Shown here in pieces: positions 26,665 through 35,211 of a stretch of DNA of 64,000 nucleotides. The translations under genes and the position numbers were made by a program. The DNA lies in assembly GCF_001718795.1 (NCBI RefSeq), contig NZ_CP013438.1:1922001-1986000 (forward strand), in the 5' to 3' direction. Below the pieces are notes generated by a model. That model searched no databases and was not told the origin of the DNA. It was given only the letters and a program-made list of their open reading frames with translations. The DNA comes from Burkholderia latens. Lineage in GTDB: Bacteria; Pseudomonadota; Gammaproteobacteria; Burkholderiales; Burkholderiaceae. Position 1 is the stretch's first letter, and the number at the start of each line of letters is the position of its first letter.

Positions 26665-27826
26665 GGGAGCCTCGCGAACGCGTGATGGCCTTCAGGATGA
26701 GTGCACGGTCGACCGAGCCGCAGTAGCAGCCGTCGTCGTCGACGACGGGCAGTGCATTCGGACTCGCGACGACGCGCGCGACGACGTGTTCGAGCGACGC
26801 GTCGCGGCGAATGCTTTCGATCGGCCGCACGGACGGCGTGTCCTGGCCGATCGCCTCACGCGTGACGAAGCCGCGGATCTTGCGCTGGGCGTCGAGCACG
26901 AATGCGTATTCGGCGCTGCCGTTCAGCGTCGCCGCGACGTTCGCGGCATCGCACTTCGACACGACCGGCACGGCGCCCGTCTGCATCAGGTCCCCAGCCG
27001 TCAGGTAGCGGCTCGTGTCGATGCCGTCGAAGAATGCGCGCACGTAATCGTCGGCCGGGTTTGCGATGATGTCCTGCGGCGTGCCGACCTGCACGAGGCG
27101 GCCGCCCTCCATGATCGCGATGCGGTTGCCGATGCGCAGTGCCTCTTCGAGGTCGTGCGACACGAACATGATCGTGCGGCGCTGTTCCTTCTGCAGTTGC
27201 AGCAGCACATCCTGCATTTCGCGGCGCTTGAGCGGATCGAGCGCGGAGAATGCCTCGTCCATGATCATCAGCGACGGGTTCACGGCAAGCGCGCGGGCAA
27301 GGCCGACGCGCTGCTGCATCCCGCCGGACAGCTCGGACGGCAGCTTGTGGCAGAACGGTGCGAGACCGACCTGTTCCAGCACTTCCATCGCGCGGCGCTC
27401 GCGCTCCTTCTTGCCGACGCCCGCAACTTCGAGGCCGAACGCGGCGTTGGACACCACGGTGCGATGCGGCATCAGCGCGAACGACTGGAACACCATGCTC
27501 ATGTCCTTGCGGCGCAGCGCGGTCAGCGCCGAGCGGCGGGCCGATGCGACGTCGAGCCCGTCGATCAGCACCTTGCCGGCGCTTGGATCGACCAGCCGGT
27601 TCACGAGGCGGATCAATGTGGATTTGCCGGAGCCGGACAGGCCCATCAGCACGAATATTTCGCCTTCCTGCACATTGAACGACACGTTGTGCACGCCGAC
27701 CACCTGGCCGGTACGCTTGAGCACATCGTCTTTCGTCGCACCGGCGGCGAGCATGTCGAGCGCCTGTTGCGGGTTGCTTCCAAACACCTTGCACAGACCT
27801 TCGACCACGACCTTGGGGGCATCCAT
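26657..27826 (-). CDS. choV: Choline/glycine betaine ABC transporter ATP-binding protein
   Basis: A 389-residue ATPase of the ProV/ChoV type. Order: an N-terminal extension typical of the family (KVFGSNPQQALDML), Walker A GLSGSGKST at about 64-72, Q-loop VFQSFALMPH, signature LSGGMQQRVG, Walker B LMIMDEAF, switch VSHD, then two CBS domains (about 275-385) that sense ionic strength in related systems. The ATG at 27826 follows AGGAGAAGG. First gene of the choV-choW-gbdR-choX cluster; two pairs of direct repeats lie in the 600-bp upstream region. Confidence 0.95.
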   Translation of the reverse strand: MDAPKVVVEGLCKVFGSNPQQALDMLAAGATKDDVLKRTGQVVGVHNVSFNVQEGEIFVLMGLSGSGKSTLIRLVNRLVDPSAGKVLIDGLDVASARRSALTALRRKDMSMVFQSFALMPHRTVVSNAAFGLEVAGVGKKERERRAMEVLEQVGLAPFCHKLPSELSGGMQQRVGLARALAVNPSLMIMDEAFSALDPLKRREMQDVLLQLQKEQRRTIMFVSHDLEEALRIGNRIAIMEGGRLVQVGTPQDIIANPADDYVRAFFDGIDTSRYLTAGDLMQTGAVPVVSKCDAANVAATLNGSAEYAFVLDAQRKIRGFVTREAIGQDTPSVRPIESIRRDASLEHVVARVVASPNALPVVDDDGCYCGSVDRALILKAITRSRGSHV

Positions 27827-28425
27827 CGAAACCTTCTCCTCGTGTAGCGGGGACTCACGCGTGTTCCTAGCGTGCCTACATAGTTGCCAGAAAAAACCCC
27901 GACCTGCCGACGAATTACGACAAACGCTTGCGCAAATACGACACGCCCGACAGCCGCGCCAGGCGGGGCGCTGCGCCCGAGCGCACCTGATTGCGGCAAT
28001 GCAGTACGCGCGCGCCCAACAACGACGGGCATCGCCCGCCGGCGTTGTGCGAAGCAGCGCGACACGAATGCGCGGTCGTTTTGCGACAATCGCCAGCGGG
28101 CGCGCGTCGCTTTGCGACAATTTCACGTCCGATCGGACTGAGCCGGCTGCGTCGAGCGCACAAAGCGAATGGTCGTACGAAAACATGCACCACGAACGCG
28201 CGCGAGTCATGTTTTCGACCGCGCCGGCAACCCAGAAAATCCCGCATGGGCGCTGTGATACATTGCCGGCAGCCACACCGGTTGCGACCTCGCCGCGCAC
28301 CTTTGCGCGCCGCGGCGTGCCGGGGATACACGGACGCCGGTTCGCCTGCCGGCCTTGCCGATACAGCCTCGATCGGCCGCGCGACGATCGAAGGACGATA
28401 ACGAAATGAGAGAGGAAGCTAGGCG
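27827..28425. promoter_or_regulatory. Divergent promoter region, choV / DUF2339, with AraC-type direct repeats
   Basis: No gene is supported in this 599-bp gap. It holds a 10-bp direct repeat AAWTACGACA at 27913 and 27934 (21-bp period) and a 16-bp direct repeat GTCGYTTTGCGACAAT at 28075-28090 and 28106-28121 (31-bp period). Both share the core CGACA in the same orientation. Direct repeats one whole number of helical turns apart are typical AraC-family sites, and a GbdR-like regulator lies within the operon. Confidence 0.45.
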
Positions 28426-31400
28426 ATGAATTGGGCCTTTGCCGCAATCGGTTTCATCGTGGGCGGTATCGCCGCATTGTTCGGGGATTTCCCGGCCGCC
28501 AGCGGCATGCTGCTCGGCGCGGCGCTCGGGTTCGCCATCGGCCGCGTGCTGCAACAGCGCAATCGCGAGAGCGGCGGCGCGGCGACCGGCACCTCGGCGA
28601 TGCCGCCGGCGCCCCCGCCCGTGCCGCTTGCGGAGCGCGTCGCGCGCCTCGAAACGACCGTCGATGCGCTTACACGCGAGCTCGACATGCTGCGCACGCA
28701 GCTCGCCGGCACGCAGGTTACAGCGACGGCAGCAAGCGGCGCCGCGCCCGCGCCGTCAACAACGCCCGCTGCCACGCCACCGTTCCCCGTCGCGCAGCCG
28801 GCCGCCGCCAGTGCCGGCACGGCATCGTCGATATCGACGCCTGCGCCGACGCAACCGTTTGCCGCGCGCGCGAGCGAAGGGCCGGCCGCCGCCACCGCCG
28901 CTGTCACTGCCGCTGCAGAGATCGATGCACGTGCAACGACAGAACATCCTGCTACCCCGCAGCCGCGCGAGCCAGGCATCGCCGAACGCGCACTACAGGC
29001 GGCGCGCGACTGGCTGCTCGGCGGCAACACGGTGGTGCGCGTCGGCGTCATCGTGCTGTTCTTCGGCGTCGCGTTCCTGCTCAAGTACGCGGCCGACAAC
29101 GACATGCTGCCGATCGAATTCCGCCTGGCCGGCACGGCACTCGCCGCGGCGGCGCTGCTCGCGATCGGCTGGCGCGTGCGCGCGCGCCGCGCCGCGTACG
29201 GCCTCGTGCTGCAAGGCGGCGGAGTCGGCATCCTCTACCTGACGATCTTCGCCGCGACCAAGCTCTACGCGCTGCTGCCGGTCGGCGCCGCGTTCCCGCT
29301 GATGGTTGCGGTATGCGCGCTGAGCGCGTTTCTCGCGGTGAAGCAGAATGCGCTGCCGCTCGCGTTCATGGGAAGTGCCGGCGGCTTTCTCGCGCCCGTA
29401 CTGCTGTCGACCGGGCACGGCAGCCACATCGCACTGTTCAGCTATTACGCGCTGCTGAACGCCGGCATCTTCGCGATCGCATGGTTCAAGGCGTGGCGGC
29501 CGCTGAACCTGCTCGGGTTCGTGTTCACGTTCACGATCGGCTCGGCATGGGGCGTGACCGCTTATCGCCCCGAGCTGTTCGCCACCACCGAGCCGTTCCT
29601 GATCCTGTTCTTCCTGATGTATGTCGGCATCGCGCTGCTGTACGCGATCAAGCGCGAGCTGGCGCTGCGCCACTACGTGGACGGCACGCTCGTGTTCGGC
29701 ACGCCGATCGTCGCGACTGCGCTTCAGGCATCCCTCGTGAAGGACATGCCGTTCGCGCTCGCGTGGAGCGCGGTCGCACTGTCGGCGTTCTACGTGGCGG
29801 TGGCCGCATGGCTTTCGAGGCGCCGAGATCGGCTCGGGCTGCTGTTCGAATCGATGCTCGCGCTCGCGGCGATCTTCGCGACGCTCGCGGTGCCGCTCGC
29901 ATTCTCGGGGCCGACAACGAGCGCCGCGTGGGCCATCGAAGGCGCGGCCGTCGTGTGGCTGGGCGTGCGCCAGAAACGCGTGCTGGCGTTCGGCTTCGGC
30001 CTTGCGATGCAGCTCGCCGCGGCCGGCGCGTTCTTCACGAGCCTGCTCGGGCCGGCCGATACGAACGCGCTGCCGGTGCTCAACAGTGGATACATCGCGA
30101 TGCTGCTGATCGCGCTCGCCGGGTTATTTACCGGCTGGTGGCTGCACGGGAGCGGGGAGGCGCGCGCGTGGCATCCGTGGATGCCGGACCTCGGCATAGC
30201 CGCCGCTGCGTGGGGGCTGCTGTGGTGGCTGAGCGGCGGGCTGCACGAGATCCTCGTCTATGCGAGCCGCCACGTCGACCTGCATGCGGACCGCTTCGTC
30301 GTCGATGCAACCGCGCTGTTCGCCGCGGCCACCGCGTGGCTCGCGCACGTCGCACGCCGCAAGCTCGCATGGCCGATCGCCGAATGGCCGGCGCTCGCGC
30401 TGACGCCGGTGCTCGCGCTGCTCGCATTGCGTGCGTTCGATTCGCATCAACCGCCGCTGTCCGGCATCGGCGCATTCGCATGGCCGGCCGCCGTCATTGC
30501 ATGCTATGCGCTGCTGCTGCGTCAGTCGCGCGGCGCAGCGGCCGCCGGGTCGGCGGCGGGCGGCGCCGGGTCGGCGACGGCCGGCGCCGGCACATCAGCC
30601 ACATCAGCCACGTCGGCCGTAACATCCATCCCGACGCCGGTCATCGCGCCGCTGCACACGCTGATGTTCTGGACGTTGTGCGGCCTGTGCTCGCTCGAAG
30701 GCTACTGGCGCCTGCGCGCGTTCGTGCCTGAAGGCGCATGGAGCTGGAGCGCGTGGGCCTACGGCTTCGGCGCGCTGCTTCTGCTGGTGTCGGGCCCCGG
30801 CTCGCGCCTGCGCTGGCCGGTCGCGGCATTCCCGCGTGCGTATCAGTTATGGGGCGCCGCGCCGCTCGCCGCGCTGTTGTGGCTGTGGAGCATCGCCAGC
30901 ACCGCAAGCGACGGCGATGCGTCGCCGCTGTTATGGTTGCCGCTGCTCAACCCGCTCGATGTCGCGCAGTTGCTGATCTTCGTCGCGTTCGCCGCCTGGC
31001 TGCGCCGCGTGAAGACGCTCGACGTCAACATACATCCGCTCGCGTCCGGGCTTGCGGTGCTCGCGATCGCTTTCCTGTGGTTCAACGCGCTGCTGCTGCG
31101 CACGCTGCATCACTGGACGGGCGTGCCGTATACAGTCGAAGCGATGGCGGCATCGACGCTCGTGCAGGCGTCCGTTTCCGTCTACTGGACGCTCTGCGCG
31201 CTTGCGACGACGATCTGGGCCACGCGTCGCGGCTTGCGTCCTCTGTGGTTCGTCGGCGCGGCACTGCTCGCGCTCACCGTGATCAAACTGTTCCTGTTCG
31301 ACCTGTCGCACGTCACCGGCATCGAACGCATCGTGTCGTTCATCGGCATCGGTGTGCTGCTGCTGTTGATCGGCTATTTCTCGCCGCTGCCGCCAAAGGC

Positions 31401-31431
31401 CGCGGCCCCCCGGAACGGCACCCTACCATGA
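28426..31431 (+). CDS. DUF2339 polytopic membrane protein
   Basis: A 1001-residue inner-membrane protein. Residues 1-40 form two short hydrophobic segments, followed by a coiled coil (VARLETTVDALTRELDMLRTQL, key block at about 72-92). Then comes a roughly 90-residue Ala/Pro/Thr linker, and about 25 consecutive membrane segments to the C-terminus. A low-complexity Gly/Ala/Thr loop lies near residues 705-735. Function is unknown in the family. Its stop overlaps the DUF3999 gene (ATGA), a recurrent pairing that suggests one complex, perhaps in the cell envelope. Confidence 0.88.
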   Translation: MNWAFAAIGFIVGGIAALFGDFPAASGMLLGAALGFAIGRVLQQRNRESGGAATGTSAMPPAPPPVPLAERVARLETTVDALTRELDMLRTQLAGTQVTATAASGAAPAPSTTPAATPPFPVAQPAAASAGTASSISTPAPTQPFAARASEGPAAATAAVTAAAEIDARATTEHPATPQPREPGIAERALQAARDWLLGGNTVVRVGVIVLFFGVAFLLKYAADNDMLPIEFRLAGTALAAAALLAIGWRVRARRAAYGLVLQGGGVGILYLTIFAATKLYALLPVGAAFPLMVAVCALSAFLAVKQNALPLAFMGSAGGFLAPVLLSTGHGSHIALFSYYALLNAGIFAIAWFKAWRPLNLLGFVFTFTIGSAWGVTAYRPELFATTEPFLILFFLMYVGIALLYAIKRELALRHYVDGTLVFGTPIVATALQASLVKDMPFALAWSAVALSAFYVAVAAWLSRRRDRLGLLFESMLALAAIFATLAVPLAFSGPTTSAAWAIEGAAVVWLGVRQKRVLAFGFGLAMQLAAAGAFFTSLLGPADTNALPVLNSGYIAMLLIALAGLFTGWWLHGSGEARAWHPWMPDLGIAAAAWGLLWWLSGGLHEILVYASRHVDLHADRFVVDATALFAAATAWLAHVARRKLAWPIAEWPALALTPVLALLALRAFDSHQPPLSGIGAFAWPAAVIACYALLLRQSRGAAAAGSAAGGAGSATAGAGTSATSATSAVTSIPTPVIAPLHTLMFWTLCGLCSLEGYWRLRAFVPEGAWSWSAWAYGFGALLLLVSGPGSRLRWPVAAFPRAYQLWGAAPLAALLWLWSIASTASDGDASPLLWLPLLNPLDVAQLLIFVAFAAWLRRVKTLDVNIHPLASGLAVLAIAFLWFNALLLRTLHHWTGVPYTVEAMAASTLVQASVSVYWTLCALATTIWATRRGLRPLWFVGAALLALTVIKLFLFDLSHVTGIERIVSFIGIGVLLLLIGYFSPLPPKAAAPRNGTLP

Positions 31432-32780
31432 AACGATTCGCAGCCCTGCTCGGTTTGAGCCTGCTGACGTCGTTCGCGGCAGCGGGCGGCACACCCGGCG
31501 CCGAACGCGTCGCACGACGCTTCGCACTCGACCTCGACGGCAGCGCCGCGTATTACCAGCTCACCGTGCCGCAAGCCGTGTATGCAGCCAGCCGGCGCAG
31601 CGATCTCGGCGACGTGCGCATCTTCAACGCCGCAGGCGAGCCCGTCCCGTATTCGCTCGACGCACCGGCAGCGGCCGCCGTGCCGCCGTCGCGCATGCCC
31701 GCGCACTGGTTTCCGCTGCCGCCGCCGCGCACCGACGACGGTCATGCGCCGCTCGGCGTGTCGGTCGCACCGGACGGTTCGCTGCGCGCGGCCGCCACCG
31801 CGCCGCTGCACGCGAAGCACGCGGCCGATCTCGTCGACCTGTCGCATGCGGACGGCGAAGTCGGCGCGCTGCTCGTGCACGTGAGCGACGCCAGCTATCA
31901 AGGGCGCGTCGCCGTCGAAGCGAGCGACGACCTGCGCAGCTGGCGCGCACTCGGCACCACGCAACTGCTCAAAGTCGGGCGCGGCAACGACATGCTGGTG
32001 CAGGAGCGCATCGCGCTCGAAGGCACGGTGCCGCGCTACGTACGGCTCGGCTGGCTCGACGGTGTACCCGCGATCGAGTCGATCGACATCGAAACGCAGC
32101 CGCGCGATGCGCGCACGGCCGACACCGCGGCGGTGCCGCGCCAATGGCGCGACGCCGTGCGCGTGCGGGCAGGCGGCGCACCCGGCGAGTATCTGTTCGA
32201 CACCGACGGTGCATATCCCGTCGATCGGGTGCGCATCGACCTGCCGCAGCCAAACACGGTTGCGCGCGCAACGCTGCAGAGCCGCGCCGACGCGCAGACG
32301 CCGTGGCGCGACGTCGCCGGCGCGGTGCTGTTCCGGCTGCAGGGCAACGGCGGCGAGCAGCGCAACGCGCCGCTGGCGTTCGCGCCGGACAGCGATCGCG
32401 CGTGGCGGATCGTCGTCGACATGCGCAACGGCGGCTTCGGCGGCGGCCAGCCGGCCGTCGCGGTTGGCTGGCATCCTGCCGCGCTGACCTTCGTCGCGCG
32501 CGGCACGGCGCCGTTCACGCTCGGCGTCGGCAATGCGTCGCTGTCGTCGTCGGCCGTGAGTCGCGACGCGCTGCTGGTCGGGATGGCGCCGGAAGTGCGG
32601 CCCGCGCGCGTCGGCGACGCGTTGCCGGCATCGCCGATGCAGCCGGATTTGCTCAACGATGCGGATGCGACACGCCGCTACGTGCTGTGGGGCGCGCTTG
32701 TGGTGGCGGTCGGTGTGCTCGGCACGATCGCATTGCGCGTCGCGCGCGGCGGCACCGGCACACGCAAGCGCGACGAATAG
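31428..32780 (+). CDS. DUF3999 exported membrane-anchored protein
   Basis: A 450-residue protein with an N-terminal signal peptide (RFAALLGLSLLTSFAAAGG), a long beta-rich periplasmic part (YYQLTVPQAVYAASR, VPYSLD, LLVHVSDASYQGRVAVEASDDL) and one C-terminal transmembrane helix (YVLWGALVVAVGVLGTIAL) followed by a basic tail. It overlaps the DUF2339 gene by 4 bp. Function unknown; topology suggests a periplasmic partner of the DUF2339 channel-like protein. Confidence 0.86.
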   Translation: MKRFAALLGLSLLTSFAAAGGTPGAERVARRFALDLDGSAAYYQLTVPQAVYAASRRSDLGDVRIFNAAGEPVPYSLDAPAAAAVPPSRMPAHWFPLPPPRTDDGHAPLGVSVAPDGSLRAAATAPLHAKHAADLVDLSHADGEVGALLVHVSDASYQGRVAVEASDDLRSWRALGTTQLLKVGRGNDMLVQERIALEGTVPRYVRLGWLDGVPAIESIDIETQPRDARTADTAAVPRQWRDAVRVRAGGAPGEYLFDTDGAYPVDRVRIDLPQPNTVARATLQSRADAQTPWRDVAGAVLFRLQGNGGEQRNAPLAFAPDSDRAWRIVVDMRNGGFGGGQPAVAVGWHPAALTFVARGTAPFTLGVGNASLSSSAVSRDALLVGMAPEVRPARVGDALPASPMQPDLLNDADATRRYVLWGALVVAVGVLGTIALRVARGGTGTRKRDE

Positions 32781-33119
32781 GGTATCCCGATCGTGCAGCG
32801 GCCGCTGCGTGGCGCGCGTCCGAGCATCGCGCCCCGCTTCGCCGGCGCAGGACGAAAAAAAGCCCCGCCTGCATCCGCGTGGCGGGGCCAACCCATGTCA
32901 GTAGAGACATCATGGAGGAGACGGGCCCATCTTATCGAGCCCGGCGCGCCGCCCCAACCAAGCTTTTCTGCTATTCATCTGCTTCGCCGCGCGTACACTC
33001 GCCCCGCATGCAGCGCATATCGATAGAACGAAAAGTCGTTTTCACAGTGGCGGCGGGGTCGTTACCATCTGGTTTTAAGCCTGTGCTTAGCCGGGCAAGC
33101 CATCCCCAAGGAGCGCCCC
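32781..33119. other. 339-bp intergenic region
   Basis: Between the DUF3999 gene and the FMN reductase gene. Apart from the minus-strand terminator and candidate small RNA it contains the plus-strand promoter region of the reductase and its AAGGAG at 33108-33113. I see no protein-coding gene. Confidence 0.6.
32854..32930 (-). ncRNA. Candidate small RNA with intrinsic terminator
   Basis: On the minus strand a perfect 8-bp GC stem, GCCCCGCC/GGCGGGGC (32888-32881 with 32869-32862), is followed directly by seven U residues (32861-32855), a textbook intrinsic terminator. No minus-strand gene ends here: the nearest plus-strand genes end at 32780 and start at 33120. A second small hairpin (ATGTC/GACAT, 32895-32910) precedes it and a TAAGAT -10-like hexamer lies at 32934-32929, giving an RNA of about 70 bases. 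The 5' end is a guess; no good -35 was found. Confidence 0.45.
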
Positions 33120-33770
33120 TTGACTGCATTCGATCAACACCGCCGCCCGTTCGTGGTCGGCATCGGCGGCACCACCCGGGCCGCGTCGTCGACCGAGCGC
33201 GCGCTTTCGTTCGCGCTGCGCGGCGCACAGGCCGCCGGCGCACGCACGCGCCTGTTCGACGGCCCGTTCCTGCATACGCTGCCGCACTACGCCCCCGAGC
33301 ATAAAACGCTGACCGACTCGCAGCGCGAACTGATCGACACCGTGCGCGAAGCCGACGCAATCATCATTGCGACGCCCGGTTATCACGGCGGCGTATCAGG
33401 TCTCGTGAAGAACGCACTCGACACGCTCGAGGAACTGCGCGCCGACGAGCGCCCGTATCTCGACGGCCGCGCGGTCGGCCTGATCGTCACCGCGTACGGC
33501 TGGCAGGCCGCGGGCACCGTGCTTACGTCGCTGCGTTCGATCGTGCATGCTTTGCGCGGCTGGCCGACGCCGTTCGGCGCCACCGTGAATACGCTCGAAA
33601 CGCGCTTCGACAGTGCCGACAGCTGCTCGGACCCGAAAGTCGTCGCGCAGCTCGAGACCGTCGGCGCGCAGGCGGCCGAATTCGCGCTCGCGTTCGCATC
33701 GCATCGTGCGGCCACGCACGCCGCATCGGTCGATGCGCTCGCGCCCGTGCTGAAGATCGCCAATCAGTAA
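33120..33770 (+). CDS. NADPH-dependent FMN reductase
   Basis: A 216-residue flavodoxin-like reductase. N-terminal VVGIGGTTRAASSTERALSFAL carries the FMN phosphate loop. IIIATPGYHGGVSGLVKNALDTL (about 82-104) is the flavin-ring segment of the SsuE/ArsH/chromate-reductase group. The start is TTG, supported by AAGGAG seven bases upstream and by the N-terminal sequence. Substrate and partner oxygenase are not evident from the neighbours. Confidence 0.87.
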   Translation: MTAFDQHRRPFVVGIGGTTRAASSTERALSFALRGAQAAGARTRLFDGPFLHTLPHYAPEHKTLTDSQRELIDTVREADAIIIATPGYHGGVSGLVKNALDTLEELRADERPYLDGRAVGLIVTAYGWQAAGTVLTSLRSIVHALRGWPTPFGATVNTLETRFDSADSCSDPKVVAQLETVGAQAAEFALAFASHRAATHAASVDALAPVLKIANQ

Positions 33771-33995
33771 CGCCCGCCTTTGCACCGCCCGCACCCGGCC
33801 GGCGACGCTCGCCGCGTGCGGGCGGCGCGCATCCGGCCCTCCGGCCGGCGCGCACTGCCCCGACACCCGCACGCATCCCGGTTTCCCGCCCGATAACAAT
33901 TCGGCTCGCCACGTGATTTGCATTGGCCGAAAGATTGGTTCACGCGGACCGCGGGTTTTCGTACGCTGAAAGCCCGTACTTGCTATGTGCCCGCC

Positions 33996-34214
33996 ATGAA
34001 CCGCACGATCCGCTACAAGGGCTACGAAGTCGCCCCCGCCGCCGCCCGGCTGCCGAACGGGCTGTTCGCCGCGAACCTGACGATCGAGAAGGCAAGCGGC
34101 GGCCCGTCGCCGCGCGCCGTGTCGTTCGACGCCATCGACTTCTTCTTCGAAGAGGAACACGCGCTCGCGTATGCGTCCCGCTGGGGACGCCTGTGGGTCG
34201 ATACGCAAGCGTAA
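33996..34214 (+). CDS. Small hypothetical protein, CV_2116-like
   Basis: A 72-residue protein: RYKGYEVAPAAARLPNGLFAANLTIEKA, then a basic linker, then FDAIDFFFEEEHALAYASRWGRLWVD. The pattern of a curved sheet plus one helix resembles the small CV_2116 structural family. No signal peptide. Function unknown. It begins about 95 bp before the ferritin-like gene's start region and may be co-transcribed with it. Confidence 0.7.
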   Translation: MNRTIRYKGYEVAPAAARLPNGLFAANLTIEKASGGPSPRAVSFDAIDFFFEEEHALAYASRWGRLWVDTQA

Positions 34215-34308
34215 ACGCCGCGCGCGGCGGCGCGGACGGCCGCACGAAAATGCGCGATTACGGAAGCTATGCAAGAATCTTTCGTCTCGTAATCGCATAA
34301 CAACAGCC

Positions 34309-35211
34309 ATGTCCGACACGCTGCAGCACGAACATGCGGCGGCAGATCACGCAATGCGCAACTGGACCTTCGAGCATCCGGGCCCGGTCCGGATCGGTTC
34401 CGATGCGCACAGGCAAATGTTCTGCCGCATGCTGCTCGACACGCACAACCCGTACAAGCCGGCCGTCATCGATTGGCCGCCGCTCAAGCCCGACGAACTC
34501 AAGCGGCTCACGTCGCTGCCGATTTGGGACATTGCCGTGCAAACGGAAGGCCGCGCGTCGATCCGCGTTGCCACGTTCGCGGCCACCGTCGACGATCCGC
34601 TGCTGCGCCGCGCGCTCGAGATGGACGGCGGCGAGGAAGCCCGGCACAAGGTCGTGCTGTCGAAGCTGGTCGAGGCATACGGGATCGATCTCGCCCCCGA
34701 ACCGCCCTATCCGGCGCCGAAGGATCCCGAATGGGCGTGGATGGTGACCGGCTTCAGCGAATGCATCGACAGCTTCTTCGCATTCGGCCTGTTCCGTTCC
34801 GCGCAGCGCTCCGGCTATTTCCCGACCGAACTCGTCGATACCTTCGAACCCGTGATCCAGGAGGAAGGTCGCCACATCCTGTTTTTCGTGAACTGGTATG
34901 CGTGGTACTGGCGCAACCTGCCGTGGTGGCGTCGGCCGTGGTTCTTCGCACGCGTCGCGGCCGTGTGGGCGTTCCTGATTCGCGAGCGCGTCAGCATCGC
35001 GCGCGGCATCGACCCCGACGGCGTCGCCCGCGACGCGAACTTCCCGGCGACGAGCACGGCGGACATCGGCGAATCGCTTAACCCGCGCGAGCTGATCGAG
35101 TTGTGCCTCGTCGAGAACGAGCGCCGTATGGCCGGCTACGACAAACGGTTGCTGCGTCCGATGTTCGTACCACGCATGGCGCGCCTCGCGCTGCGCTTCA
35201 TGCGGAAGTAG
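34309..35211 (+). CDS. Ferritin-like diiron protein, uncharacterised
   Basis: A 300-residue, mostly helical protein with two carboxylate motifs of the ferritin-like diiron type: an N-terminal glutamate plus EEARHK (about 108-113) and a later E...EEGRHILFF (about 185-193). These are four-helix-bundle iron ligands. A tryptophan-rich stretch (NWYAWYWRNLPWWRRPWFF) suggests membrane contact. Possible roles are a diiron oxidase or hydroxylase acting on lipids or aldehydes. No partner reductase adjoins except the FMN reductase 540 bp upstream. Confidence 0.75.
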   Translation: MSDTLQHEHAAADHAMRNWTFEHPGPVRIGSDAHRQMFCRMLLDTHNPYKPAVIDWPPLKPDELKRLTSLPIWDIAVQTEGRASIRVATFAATVDDPLLRRALEMDGGEEARHKVVLSKLVEAYGIDLAPEPPYPAPKDPEWAWMVTGFSECIDSFFAFGLFRSAQRSGYFPTELVDTFEPVIQEEGRHILFFVNWYAWYWRNLPWWRRPWFFARVAAVWAFLIRERVSIARGIDPDGVARDANFPATSTADIGESLNPRELIELCLVENERRMAGYDKRLLRPMFVPRMARLALRFMRK

